Below are positions 1 through 6,766 of a DNA stretch of 10,349 nucleotides, one piece after another. Origin of the DNA: DAOVQB01 sp023128935 (GTDB taxonomy: Bacteria > Eisenbacteria > RBG-16-71-46 > CAIMUX01 > WJJG01); NCBI GenBank assembly GCA_030628905.1, contig DAOVQB010000164.1, positions 1-10,349 on the forward strand, read 5' to 3'. The translations under genes were made by a program, and so were the position numbers. Within the stretch, counting starts at the first letter, position 1; each line of letters starts with the position of its first letter. The notes beneath the pieces are model-generated. The model had not been told where the DNA came from, did no database searches, and saw only the letters and a program-made list of their open reading frames with translations.

Positions 1-93
1 ACTACGCACGGGCCGCGCTCGGCAACCGCGTCTCCAGGCGGGCACTCATTCTGCTCCGATAGGCTAGGTCGGTCTCGTAAGGCACCCGGTGTG

Positions 94-140
94 TCAGTGT
101 CGGCCCGCACCAGGGGCGAGAATCAGTATCGGCCCGCACC
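94..140. repeat. Imperfect 18-bp direct repeat, period 29 bp
   Basis: TCAGTGTCGGCCCGCACC at 94-111 recurs at 123-140 with one mismatch (TCAGTATCGG...). The two copies are separated by 11 bp and lie just left of the transposase remnant. Function is unknown. They may be a relic of the mobile element or of its target, or a chance local duplication. No continuous gene was found over 1-211. Confidence 0.5.
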
Positions 141-211
141 GAGGAGGGCTGTCCGGTTTCCCGGCAGGCCGACGAGGCCGAGGGCGGACCCATCGTCGTC
201 AGAGGTGGTCC

Positions 212-608
212 CCATTCTTTGGACAGCTGGGCGGCGTTGCTAAGGTGGTCTCCCACCGAGCGCATCACGACGGTCGTCAGCACTGGCAAGACCCGCCAGG
301 AGCAGGTCGCGACTATCACCAGCCAGGGTCCGGAGCAAGCCACACCCCGTCGGGTGCTCGAATCCGTTCTGGGCCACTGGTCGATCGAGAATCAGAGCCA
401 CTGGGTACGCGACGTCACCTTCGACGAAGACCGCTCGCGGGTGCGCACGAACCAGGGACTCCACATGATGGCGATCCTGCGCAACCTGGCCATCGCCATC
501 ATCCGCCTCTTGGGGTTCCACTACGTGCCCACGGGCCTGCGCTACTTCGTCCACCCCCCGCGCAGCCTGACTTTGACCGGGATCTGCTTTGCCCCGGCTA
601 CGTGTTGA
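212..608 (+). pseudogene. ISAs1-family transposase, C-terminal remnant
   Basis: The open frame from about 219 encodes the end of an ISAs1-type DDE transposase. It contains LGHWSIENQSHWVRDVTFDE, then the EDRSRVRTNQ and LRNLAIAIIRLLGF motifs, and a final PPRSLTLTGI resembling the usual family C-terminus. GHW.IEN..HWVRDV.F.ED carries the last acidic residue region of the DDE fold. Only about 120 of the family's usual 370-400 residues remain, so the catalytic N-terminal and central parts are missing. The frame one position earlier reads FFGQLGGVAKVV at about 215-250, which resembles the family segment preceding the TGKTRQEQ strand. This suggests a frameshift near 250 rather than a true start at 219. 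The remnant cannot transpose by itself. Family assignment is from remembered motifs, not a database search. Confidence 0.82.
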
Positions 609-620
609 CTTTGCCCCGGC
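568..620 (+). repeat. Three imperfect CTTTG(C)CCCGG repeats at possible IS end
   Basis: TGACTTTGACCGG (568-580), TGCTTTGCCCCGGC (585-598) and TGACTTTGCCCCGGC (606-620) are close relatives. They lie at the 3' end of the transposase remnant, where the right terminal repeat of the element would be expected. No inverted partner is visible to the left within this window, consistent with loss of the left half. That they are an IS end is inference. Confidence 0.4.
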
Positions 621-667
621 GTTGATTGAAGCTGGGTTGCCTTGGCCCGAAGCAAGTGAGGACATTC

Positions 668-1861
668 ATGCCAGAAATCATCTATCTCGACAACGCCTCG
701 ACCAGCTTCCCAAAACCAGATGTCGTACACGACACTGTCCGCGATTTCTACGCCCGCAATGGCGTCAACCCCGGTCGCACGGGATGCAACCTGGCTCTTG
801 GCGCAGAGCAGATGATTCACGGTACGCGCAAGAAGATCTCCGCCTTCTTCAACCAGAGCCTTGTCAAAGCTGGCAAGACCAAGGATCCCAACCGCCTGGT
901 CTTCACCCTGAACGCCACGATGAGTCTCAACTTGATCATCAACGGCACCCTCCACCCCGGAGACCATGTTGTGACAACTATGCTCGAGCACAATGCGGTC
1001 ATCCGCCCAGTCAATCACAAGGTTATGGAAGGTGCCGAAGCCACCTATGTCAAACCCGATGGCGAGGGGTACATCGATCCCAACGACATACGCCGGGCGA
1101 TTCGCAAGAACACCAAACTCGTCATCGTCAACCACGCCTCGAACGTCATCGGCGTGGTGCAGGATTTGCGGGCCATCGGTGCGGTCTGTAAGGAGGCCGG
1201 CGTAGCGTTCGCGGTCGACACCGCTCAGACCGCCGGCGTTCTGCCAATCGACATGGTCCAGTGCAACATCAGCTTCCTCGCTTTCACCGGTCACAAGGGG
1301 CTCTTCGCCCCCACCGGCACGGGGGGCCTTTGCGTGGCCGACGACGCCCAGATCGAAGGCACAATCTACGGTGGCACTGGCGTGCGCAGCGCGGTCCCCC
1401 ATCATCCCAAGGAATACCCCTATCGCCTCGAGGCCGGCACGCAGAATCTGGCCGGCATCGCCGGCCTGTCTGCGGGTATCGACTGGATCGCGGAGCGGGG
1501 CATGGAGAGCATCTATAGGCACGAGATGGAACTGCTGGCTACGCTACAGGAAGGCCTCTCCGAAATCCCGGGGGTGAAGATCTGGGGCCCGCGGAAGCTG
1601 ACCCAGAGGGTGGCCACCATGTCGATCACCGTCGCCAATTACGATCCTTCAGATATCGCCACCATTCTCGACGCGGAGTACAACATCCAGACGCGCCCGG
1701 GATTGCAGTGTGCACCACTGATCCACGAACACCTGGGCATCGCTCCGCGCGGCAGCGTGCGCCTGTCAGTGGGGCCATTCAACACCCGGAAACACGTCGA
1801 GACCGTGATCAAGGCCGTGGCTGAAACCGCCGCTACCACTTCCGATGCGTGCACAAAATGA
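668..1861 (+). CDS. Cysteine desulfurase-like PLP enzyme (aminotransferase class V)
   Basis: Predicted 397-residue cytosolic fold-type I PLP enzyme, expected to take sulfur from cysteine as an enzyme-bound persulfide and release alanine. Visible landmarks (ATG at 668 = residue 1): N-terminal IYLDNASTSFPKP, the PLP-stacking His in EHNAVIRP (about H108), VDTAQTAG with PLP-contacting D184 and Q187, the Schiff-base lysine in FTGHKGLFAPTG (K210), and the reactive cysteine in RPGLQCAPLIHEHLG (C348), followed by GSVRLSVGPFNT. The GLxCAP...GPFNT pattern fits the subfamily of stand-alone desulfurases (TIGR01977-like) rather than classical IscS. ATG 668 is chosen because GTGAGGA lies 5 nt upstream and the family fold starts there; an in-frame TTG at 626 would add 14 unrelated residues. 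No scaffold or SufE-type partner is adjacent, so the sulfur acceptor is unknown. It is probably monocistronic, between an IS scar and a terminator. Selenocysteine lyase activity cannot be excluded. Confidence 0.93.
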   Translation: MPEIIYLDNASTSFPKPDVVHDTVRDFYARNGVNPGRTGCNLALGAEQMIHGTRKKISAFFNQSLVKAGKTKDPNRLVFTLNATMSLNLIINGTLHPGDHVVTTMLEHNAVIRPVNHKVMEGAEATYVKPDGEGYIDPNDIRRAIRKNTKLVIVNHASNVIGVVQDLRAIGAVCKEAGVAFAVDTAQTAGVLPIDMVQCNISFLAFTGHKGLFAPTGTGGLCVADDAQIEGTIYGGTGVRSAVPHHPKEYPYRLEAGTQNLAGIAGLSAGIDWIAERGMESIYRHEMELLATLQEGLSEIPGVKIWGPRKLTQRVATMSITVANYDPSDIATILDAEYNIQTRPGLQCAPLIHEHLGIAPRGSVRLSVGPFNTRKHVETVIKAVAETAATTSDACTK

Positions 1862-1867
1862 ACACAC

Positions 1868-1896
1868 AAGCCCCCCCGCGATCGCGGGGGGGCTTT
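1868..1896 (+). terminator. Perfect GC-rich palindrome, probable intrinsic terminator
   Basis: AAGCCCCCCCGCGA at 1868-1881 is exactly complementary to TCGCGGGGGGGCTT at 1882-1895, giving a 14-bp perfect inverted repeat whose centre must open into a small loop. It starts 6 nt after the desulfurase stop codon and ends in TTT. The U-tract is short, but stem stability and position support termination. It also lies 71 bp beyond the stop of the convergent VIT/VWA gene and, read from that side, is followed by TTGTGTGTT, so it may act in both directions. Confidence 0.8.
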
Positions 1897-1966
1897 CCTG
1901 GGTGCGTCGCAGTCGACCTGCATGCGGGAAGGTGCCTATCCCTCTATTCCACGCCAGCCTACCAGC

Positions 1967-4210
1967 CTATGTGGCCGGCACGCTTTCGTACCACCGGCCG
2001 TTCACTTGGAAGATAACGTGATCGCTGAGGGCCAGAATCTGAGCCAGGTCGGGATGGTCGAGAAGAAGCTCGAAGTATGCATCACTCCCAACCTTGATCT
2101 CCGTCGTCTTCACATCCTTGGGACACTTCGTGTCCTTCCAAATACCACCCGCTCGCACATAACCGCGTCCACCGATCGAGCGTACGCCACTGCCCTCGCG
2201 GGATTCGGGTTCGGACTTGGCCGACGCCAGAGTCTCGACCTTCTTGGACACCTCGAATGCCACTCTCCCAGTCGCCTCCTGTAGCTGAGGTGCTCCCAAA
2301 GTAGAGGGCGCCGGAGCGCTATCCAGCACGTGGGTCCGGCTCAAGTCCCCGGCAAAGCGATTCGCACCGAGAGGATCCACGCCGCCTGTGTGCAATTGCC
2401 TAATACCACCCCACGTGTCTCCTTTCGCCGATGTCACCAGCGGGTCACGTGGTGTCTCCTGATCCTCATCCACCAGGAACGATGTGTAGGGCGTCACGAT
2501 CCCAAACTGCAGCCCCAGGCTCCTGATTTCATCGGCCAGTTCTGGTTCCTCACCGTACAGCCTCACCTGTCGCAGGAGCGAGCCCACCCTCCGCGTTGCC
2601 CAAAGCCTGCCCACGAAGTCATTCCTCGTCTCTCTGCGCGGAAGGGACGTGGACAGCTGGAACGACCGCCGTCTGCCTGCGACCAGGCCCGAGAGTGTCA
2701 CTTCCAGCGCTCCCGACCCGCGGTAGCGGCCGAAGAGCACAAGCTGGCCGCCCCGGAAGATGTCCGGCAGCGCGTGCGGCTCAAGATCGCGGAGCCTTGG
2801 GCCATCGCCTCTGATCTCCAGGTTTGTCATGACGGGGTTTGCCACCTGGTCAAAAAACACCGTAACACGCGAATCGAGATCCTCCCCCGGTCTGACGTAG
2901 CTAGGGCTTCCCGCGTTTTCGAAGGCGAGTTGATCCAGGAGCACCGCATTGACGTCATAGCCAACACCAAATGGGAAGATCCGCACACGCGAGGAGTTGC
3001 GCTCCCCGATCTGCGCGAGGATCCTCTGCGGATCCGACTCGCCTTGGGTGGGAAGACCATCGGTGAGGAAAACAATGAATGCGGGTCGCATTGAACTGGA
3101 GCGGACATCCAGTGCACGCTCGAGAGCCTCGCCGATATTCGTGCCGCCCGCCGCCTTCAGGGATTCCACAAATCGGAGCGCGTCTCTTGTGGTTCGTCGC
3201 GAGACCTTCTGCAGGCGTTCCGCGAAAGCATCAACCGAAGTTGCAAAGGAGATCACATTGAAGCGATCCTCCGGATTCAGGTTCTGCAGGCAATGCGCCA
3301 GCGCATCGCGCGCCTGCTCGATCTTCACCCCTTTCATGGACCCCGAACGATCGATCACGAAAACTACATCCTTTGGCGTCACCTCGATTTCCTCGTCAGC
3401 CCCCATCGAGGCCAGCAGCATGAAGTAGCCGTCCTCTCCTGTGTCGGGGCGGTACGGAACGAGGCGTATGTCCATCGCCTTCTCTGCAAGCGAGTAATAG
3501 AGGACCAGATCCCGATCGGGCTTGGTTCCGCTCTCCTCCCAGGTCAGGCGCAGGCGTTGGCTGCCCAGGTACTCGATATCGACCTCGTGGCTTGGGCAAT
3601 AGGCATTTCGGATCGGCCGGTCGGCCTCGAGTTCGATCACCACGTAGGCGCTTTCGAGCGGCCTGGATGAGAATTTCTCAGTCGAGAGGGGATAGACAAA
3701 CCTGTAGAGCCCGCCCTCGCGCTCCACGAGATGATCGTAATCGAGCATCACGCGGCGATCGCCATGAGCGGGAAAGGGATAGATACGGGCGCGGAACATC
3801 TCACGACCGGCATACTCGAGTAGCGCCGGATCCTTGCTCTCGCGCACGAGAGCCTTGTACACGTTGAGAGCCTCCTGCGCATCCATCGCCTCGGCATGCA
3901 CGGGTTTGCCATCCACATACAGGACGAAGTCGCTGACCGCTGCGCCGTCGGGAATGGGGAAGATGTACTCGCCTTCAACGTCGCGGTTGTTTAGGTTGCG
4001 GAAGACTTGATCGATTTTCACATGGCCGACCTGATCCCGTATGGTGATGTCGACGTTGTGATACCTGACTGCAAGCTGCGTTGGGTCCGGAAACTCCGGA
4101 CGCGGTCTGACGACGACAAAGCCATCGGCATGTGCTGCTGCGCTGCACGCCAGCCAGAGAGCCGTCACTACCACGAAGACTCGAGCAGGGGTATGAACAC
4201 TCCGTCTCAT
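1967..4210 (-). CDS. Secreted VIT domain plus von Willebrand factor A domain protein
   Basis: A 747-residue exported protein. Residues 1-28 form a signal peptide: basic MRRSVHTPAR, a hydrophobic core, and a likely cut after SAAAHA. Residues about 33-165 are a VIT (vault/inter-alpha-trypsin) domain, with DQVFRNLNNRDVEGEY, FPIPDGAAVSDFVLYVDG and the AQEALNVYKALVRESKDPALLEY signature. Residues about 281-455 are a VWA domain with a complete metal-ion-dependent adhesion site: D287/S289/S291 (DRSGSM), T357 (GGTNIG) and D384 (LTDG). Then come a beta-rich segment, the family motif LGLQFGIVTPYTSFLVDE (565-582), a low-complexity linker, and a C-terminal module (about 678-745) ending in VNGRWYESVP. No LPXTG-like signal or C-terminal membrane anchor is seen, so it is probably periplasmic or surface-associated. 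The start at 4210 has AAAGGAG 6 nt upstream. The gene reads in the same direction as the anti-sigma gene, 288 bp downstream of it. Ligand and exact role are unknown; a metal-dependent protein-protein or adhesion function is inferred. Confidence 0.93.
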   Translation of the reverse strand: MRRSVHTPARVFVVVTALWLACSAAAHADGFVVVRPRPEFPDPTQLAVRYHNVDITIRDQVGHVKIDQVFRNLNNRDVEGEYIFPIPDGAAVSDFVLYVDGKPVHAEAMDAQEALNVYKALVRESKDPALLEYAGREMFRARIYPFPAHGDRRVMLDYDHLVEREGGLYRFVYPLSTEKFSSRPLESAYVVIELEADRPIRNAYCPSHEVDIEYLGSQRLRLTWEESGTKPDRDLVLYYSLAEKAMDIRLVPYRPDTGEDGYFMLLASMGADEEIEVTPKDVVFVIDRSGSMKGVKIEQARDALAHCLQNLNPEDRFNVISFATSVDAFAERLQKVSRRTTRDALRFVESLKAAGGTNIGEALERALDVRSSSMRPAFIVFLTDGLPTQGESDPQRILAQIGERNSSRVRIFPFGVGYDVNAVLLDQLAFENAGSPSYVRPGEDLDSRVTVFFDQVANPVMTNLEIRGDGPRLRDLEPHALPDIFRGGQLVLFGRYRGSGALEVTLSGLVAGRRRSFQLSTSLPRRETRNDFVGRLWATRRVGSLLRQVRLYGEEPELADEIRSLGLQFGIVTPYTSFLVDEDQETPRDPLVTSAKGDTWGGIRQLHTGGVDPLGANRFAGDLSRTHVLDSAPAPSTLGAPQLQEATGRVAFEVSKKVETLASAKSEPESREGSGVRSIGGRGYVRAGGIWKDTKCPKDVKTTEIKVGSDAYFELLLDHPDLAQILALSDHVIFQVNGRWYESVPAT

Positions 4211-4498
4211 GGCTGTCTCCTTTCCCGATCCGGTGTTTCTTGCGATCTCTGAGCCACCGGCAATACACGCGGGCCGGCAGGTCTATTCCACGTACGCGGA
4301 CCATCCGGGAGGAGAATCACAGTGGCTGAAAAGGGACACGAGGCCAGGGTGATCAACGCAAAGTACTTTTCTCGCCGGCACTTCTGAGGGTCGCTGTTCA
4401 CCAGCTGTTCACCAGGGGTGTTCTTCAGAGGATTGAGCCTGCTACGAGCTAACCTGCAATGCAGCAGAGCATTGGGTGGGTGGAGCCATCCCCCATAC
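4211..4498. other. Intergenic region between anti-sigma and VIT/VWA genes
   Basis: This 288-bp gap holds the VIT/VWA ribosome-binding site (AAAGGAG ending 6 nt before the ATG). It also holds a tandem 11-bp repeat (4393-4414) and a small hairpin, CAATGC (4457-4462) with GCATTG (4469-4474), just past the anti-sigma stop. The hairpin has no T-run on the minus strand, so it is not convincing as a terminator. I see no clear -35/-10 pair for the VIT/VWA gene and no credible small gene. The gap is long enough to hold a separate promoter, possibly one used by the neighbouring ECF sigma factor. Confidence 0.5.
4393..4414. repeat. Perfect 11-bp tandem repeat, two copies
   Basis: GCTGTTCACCA occurs at 4393-4403 and again immediately at 4404-4414. 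It lies about 185 bp upstream of the VIT/VWA start, in the intergenic region. Head-to-tail sites one helical turn apart could be a regulator-binding site; chance duplication is equally possible. Confidence 0.5.
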
Positions 4499-6058
4499 TC
4501 ACCGGTCCCTGCTTCTGTCCTCAAGGCGCTTCAACAGCTCGATCCTCCGGCGCGCGCGGTCGAGTTCTTCACGCGTGAGGGTGGACGCATGCTCGTGGGC
4601 CGCGAGCGCCTGCGCGTAGGCCGCCAGCGCCTGCGCGTGAGCCGCAAGCTCCTGCTCGTGGGCCGCCAGCGCCTGCGCGGCGAGGGATCGTGTCTCTTCA
4701 CGTGAGTCAACACCCCCTTGCCACAGCAGATACCAACCATCCCCAAGAACCATCCAGGCCGCCGCCAATGACGGCGACGCGGTGATCTTGTCGCGCGCCA
4801 CTGTAGCTTTGCCAGCCTCGCCTGTACTCGCCACACTGAGCGCGCGCCCGTTGCGATCCACCCCAGTTCCCTCAGCCACACCTTGAACCGCCACTTCACC
4901 GGAGTGGCTCAACTCGGCTGCATCCAGTACCGGAATGAGGGGAACTGACAGGAGGGCGCCTCTCGCTCGGAGCTTTTCCTCCACCACAAGCAGTAGTTGA
5001 ATGCGCTCGGAATCCGTTATGGGCAAACGTTCCTCAATATCCCCCTTTGCTGAGGCTTCGGACAAATTCAGGATTTTCAGCCACATTCTCTCTTCTGCAC
5101 CCCGGTAATCCTGAACCTGCAACTGTGGTTCGTCTGCCTCAATCGCGACTGCCGCGTCCAAATGTGATTCGACTGCCCTCCCCCAGGTTGCCCCTTCCAG
5201 AGGAGGTTCAGTTGTCATCCTCGGATCTAGGCCTTTCTTCGAGACTGCGGCGTTGCGCTCCGCTGATGTCACCGTCCGCGCCGGTGCGCTTGTACGCGCG
5301 GCTTCCATATCCACCCCGCTCGATACCAGAAGATCTCTTTCGTCAAGATCTCTTTCGTCAGCAGGGGACAATGTCATTTCTCTCTCCACCCTGCTAGACT
5401 CCACTAGCCCTTTCTCTACGGCGGAGCGCACCGCCGCTTCCTTCATCGCCTTCTGCGGGAGATCCGGATCCCTCACAAGCAGAATGACGCCAATGGCTGT
5501 CACCACGGCTGCGGCGCCAGTGAGGCTCACCCAGCGCCAGACAGGCCCAGGAGTGAACAATCGCAACAGTAAGCCCTGGAGCCACTGGCCGGGGCCTGTC
5601 CTCGCGTCAGCCCGGTCGGTGGACGCAATCCAGTCGGTATGAGTGGCCCCGATCCGCTCATCTGAGGGCTCTCTCCGCTTGGTTCGAACAACCTCGCCCT
5701 CCAGTGGAGCCGAAGCCACCTGCTCGGCCGACATGAAGGCCGTGGAACCGGTCCGGGCATCAGCCTCCGTCTCCGCCCGCCTAAGGCGCCCGACTGCTTC
5801 TATGTCAACGCGTTCACGGAAGGCCGCCACCGAGGCTTCTGCCGCGTCTTGTTCAGATCCCGGCGCATCCACCTCCGCATGCGCAACCAGCGAGGCATCC
5901 TGTGTCAGGCGGTCCACCCGGTGCAGCCCTGCGAGTGCGGCTCGGCAATCCGGACAGGCCTCGATGTGCTCTTCAACCCGAGCCTGTTCGCCCGGCGGCA
6001 GCTCATGATCGTGAAACCGCTCAAGGCGCGCTCGAACCCATTTGCAGGATTCTTTCAT
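4499..6058 (-). CDS. Membrane-anchored zinc-finger (HC2) anti-sigma factor with long C-terminal region
   Basis: A 519-residue protein that probably binds and inhibits the ECF sigma factor encoded 66 bp upstream. Residues about 1-45 are an HC2/ZAS zinc-binding anti-sigma domain: C5, then HDHELPPGEQARVEE, and H31-x3-C35-x2-C38. An Asp/Glu/Ala-rich linker leads to one membrane helix (about 173-195, VSLTGAAAVVTAIGVILLV), which puts residues after about 200 outside the cytoplasm. That outer part, about 320 residues, is far longer than in simple anti-sigma factors of 150-250 residues. It is charged and low in complexity, with a weakly TPR-like stretch (PSLAAAWMVLGDGWYLLWQ) and a heptad repeat AAQALAAHEQELAAHAQALA that should form an alpha-helical coiled coil near the C-terminus. 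The start at 6058 (ATG) is preferred because GGAGG lies 4 nt upstream and the HC2 domain begins there; an in-frame ATG at 6121 would add 21 residues. The signal sensed is unknown. Confidence 0.88.
   Translation of the reverse strand: MKESCKWVRARLERFHDHELPPGEQARVEEHIEACPDCRAALAGLHRVDRLTQDASLVAHAEVDAPGSEQDAAEASVAAFRERVDIEAVGRLRRAETEADARTGSTAFMSAEQVASAPLEGEVVRTKRREPSDERIGATHTDWIASTDRADARTGPGQWLQGLLLRLFTPGPVWRWVSLTGAAAVVTAIGVILLVRDPDLPQKAMKEAAVRSAVEKGLVESSRVEREMTLSPADERDLDERDLLVSSGVDMEAARTSAPARTVTSAERNAAVSKKGLDPRMTTEPPLEGATWGRAVESHLDAAVAIEADEPQLQVQDYRGAEERMWLKILNLSEASAKGDIEERLPITDSERIQLLLVVEEKLRARGALLSVPLIPVLDAAELSHSGEVAVQGVAEGTGVDRNGRALSVASTGEAGKATVARDKITASPSLAAAWMVLGDGWYLLWQGGVDSREETRSLAAQALAAHEQELAAHAQALAAYAQALAAHEHASTLTREELDRARRRIELLKRLEDRSRDR
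4595..4678. repeat. Tandem 21-bp repeat, four copies, inside anti-sigma gene
   Basis: Units start at 4595, 4616, 4637 and 4658, e.g. GTGGGCCGCCAGCGCCTGCGC at 4658-4678, with a few substitutions between copies. On the coding (minus) strand each unit encodes seven residues of the type AxAQALA, so the DNA repeat is exactly one coiled-coil heptad. It keeps frame and could change copy number by slippage, lengthening or shortening the helix by whole heptads. Confidence 0.88.
5331..5360. repeat. Perfect 15-bp tandem duplication inside anti-sigma gene
   Basis: AGATCTCTTTCGTCA at 5331-5345 is repeated exactly at 5346-5360. On the coding strand it duplicates five residues, giving DERDLDERDL in the acidic segment just outside the membrane helix. 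The identity of the two copies suggests a recent in-frame slippage event. Confidence 0.9.
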
Positions 6059-6124
6059 GGCACCTCCGGAGTAAAGGCCTGCAAGGCATGTTCGCTTCCC
6101 TCTATGCAGACTGGCCCACATTCC

Positions 6125-6766
6125 TCACTGACCATCTACGCGCCCTCTCAATGATACCTGCTGAGAACTACTGCCAAGGCGCTCGGCCAGCTGATCCTGG
6201 ATCTGCCTGCGCCCCCGATTGAGGCGCGACATTACTGTGCCGATAGGCACGCTCAGGATCTCGGCAATCTCTTTGTAGCTCATTTCCGCCAGAAGCCGCA
6301 TCTCGAGCACTAGGCGTTGATCCTCCGGCAGCGATGCGAGTGCCCGCTTCGTCTCGTTACAAAGCTGGCGATATTCCAGCTCGACCACCGTTGTGAGATC
6401 GGCCAGCCATGCGCCTTCGAAGCCCTCTTCGCGCCCGGCCTCGGGAGTTTCGTCAATCGAGACCTCCTGGCGCCCCCTACGCTTCCTCAAATGGTTGCGG
6501 GCCAGATTAGTCCCAATTCTCATCAGCCATGGGCCGAAGGGCCGGCGTGTATCAAAACGGTGAAGGAAGCGATAGGCGCGGAGAAAGGTTTCCTGAAGCA
6601 GGTCTTCAGCATCCTCGGCATTGCGGAGGATCCCGCGTAGAATTCGTTCCATGGAAGCGTGATAGCGCCTCATGAGCGCCTCGAACCCCCGTGGATCGCC
6701 CGCGAGCACCTGGGCCACCCAAGCAGCTTCTTCCTTCAGGCGATGCGTCTCAGGAGTCTCTGTCAC
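6125..6766 (-). CDS. ECF (group 4) RNA polymerase sigma factor
   Basis: A 213-residue sigma factor with the two regions that define the ECF group and no regions 1 or 3. Region 2 covers residues about 25-97: FEALMRRYHASMERIL, the polymerase-binding and -10 segment DAEDLLQETFLRAYRFLHRF, and GPWLMRIGTNLARNHLRKRRGR. Region 4 covers about 140-193: LASLPEDQRLVLEMRLLAEM, then the helix-turn-helix MSYKEIAEILSVPIGTVMSR that reads the -35 element. The GTG at 6766 is preferred because GGAG lies 7 nt upstream; a GTG at 6787 without a clear Shine-Dalgarno would add seven residues. The gene is followed after 66 bp by an HC2 anti-sigma gene on the same strand, the classic pairing in which the sigma factor is kept inactive until a signal releases it. 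Its target promoters cannot be told from the sequence. Confidence 0.95.
   Translation of the reverse strand: MTETPETHRLKEEAAWVAQVLAGDPRGFEALMRRYHASMERILRGILRNAEDAEDLLQETFLRAYRFLHRFDTRRPFGPWLMRIGTNLARNHLRKRRGRQEVSIDETPEAGREEGFEGAWLADLTTVVELEYRQLCNETKRALASLPEDQRLVLEMRLLAEMSYKEIAEILSVPIGTVMSRLNRGRRQIQDQLAERLGSSSQQVSLRGRVDGQ

Noticed and set aside
94..140. CRISPR array
   Set aside because: Only two copies with an 11-bp gap, and no cas genes in the window.
573..604. IS-derived promoter TTGACC ... TACGTG for the desulfurase gene
   Set aside because: The spacer is 20 bp and the -10 match is poor, so there is no real support.
89..625. Plus-strand open frame (178 codons) over the transposase remnant
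   Set aside because: The recognisable transposase C-terminus is in the neighbouring frame. Only a short piece of this frame (about 212-250) resembles the transposase, best explained by a frameshift.
542..1522. Long minus-strand open frame (326 codons) opposite the desulfurase gene
   Set aside because: It overlaps a gene with clear catalytic motifs on the other strand, has no recognisable domain, and is a typical by-product of GC-rich codon use.
2330..3094. Plus-strand open frame (254 codons) inside the VIT/VWA gene
   Set aside because: It is antisense to a well-supported gene, has a composition typical of a shadow frame, and shows no motif.
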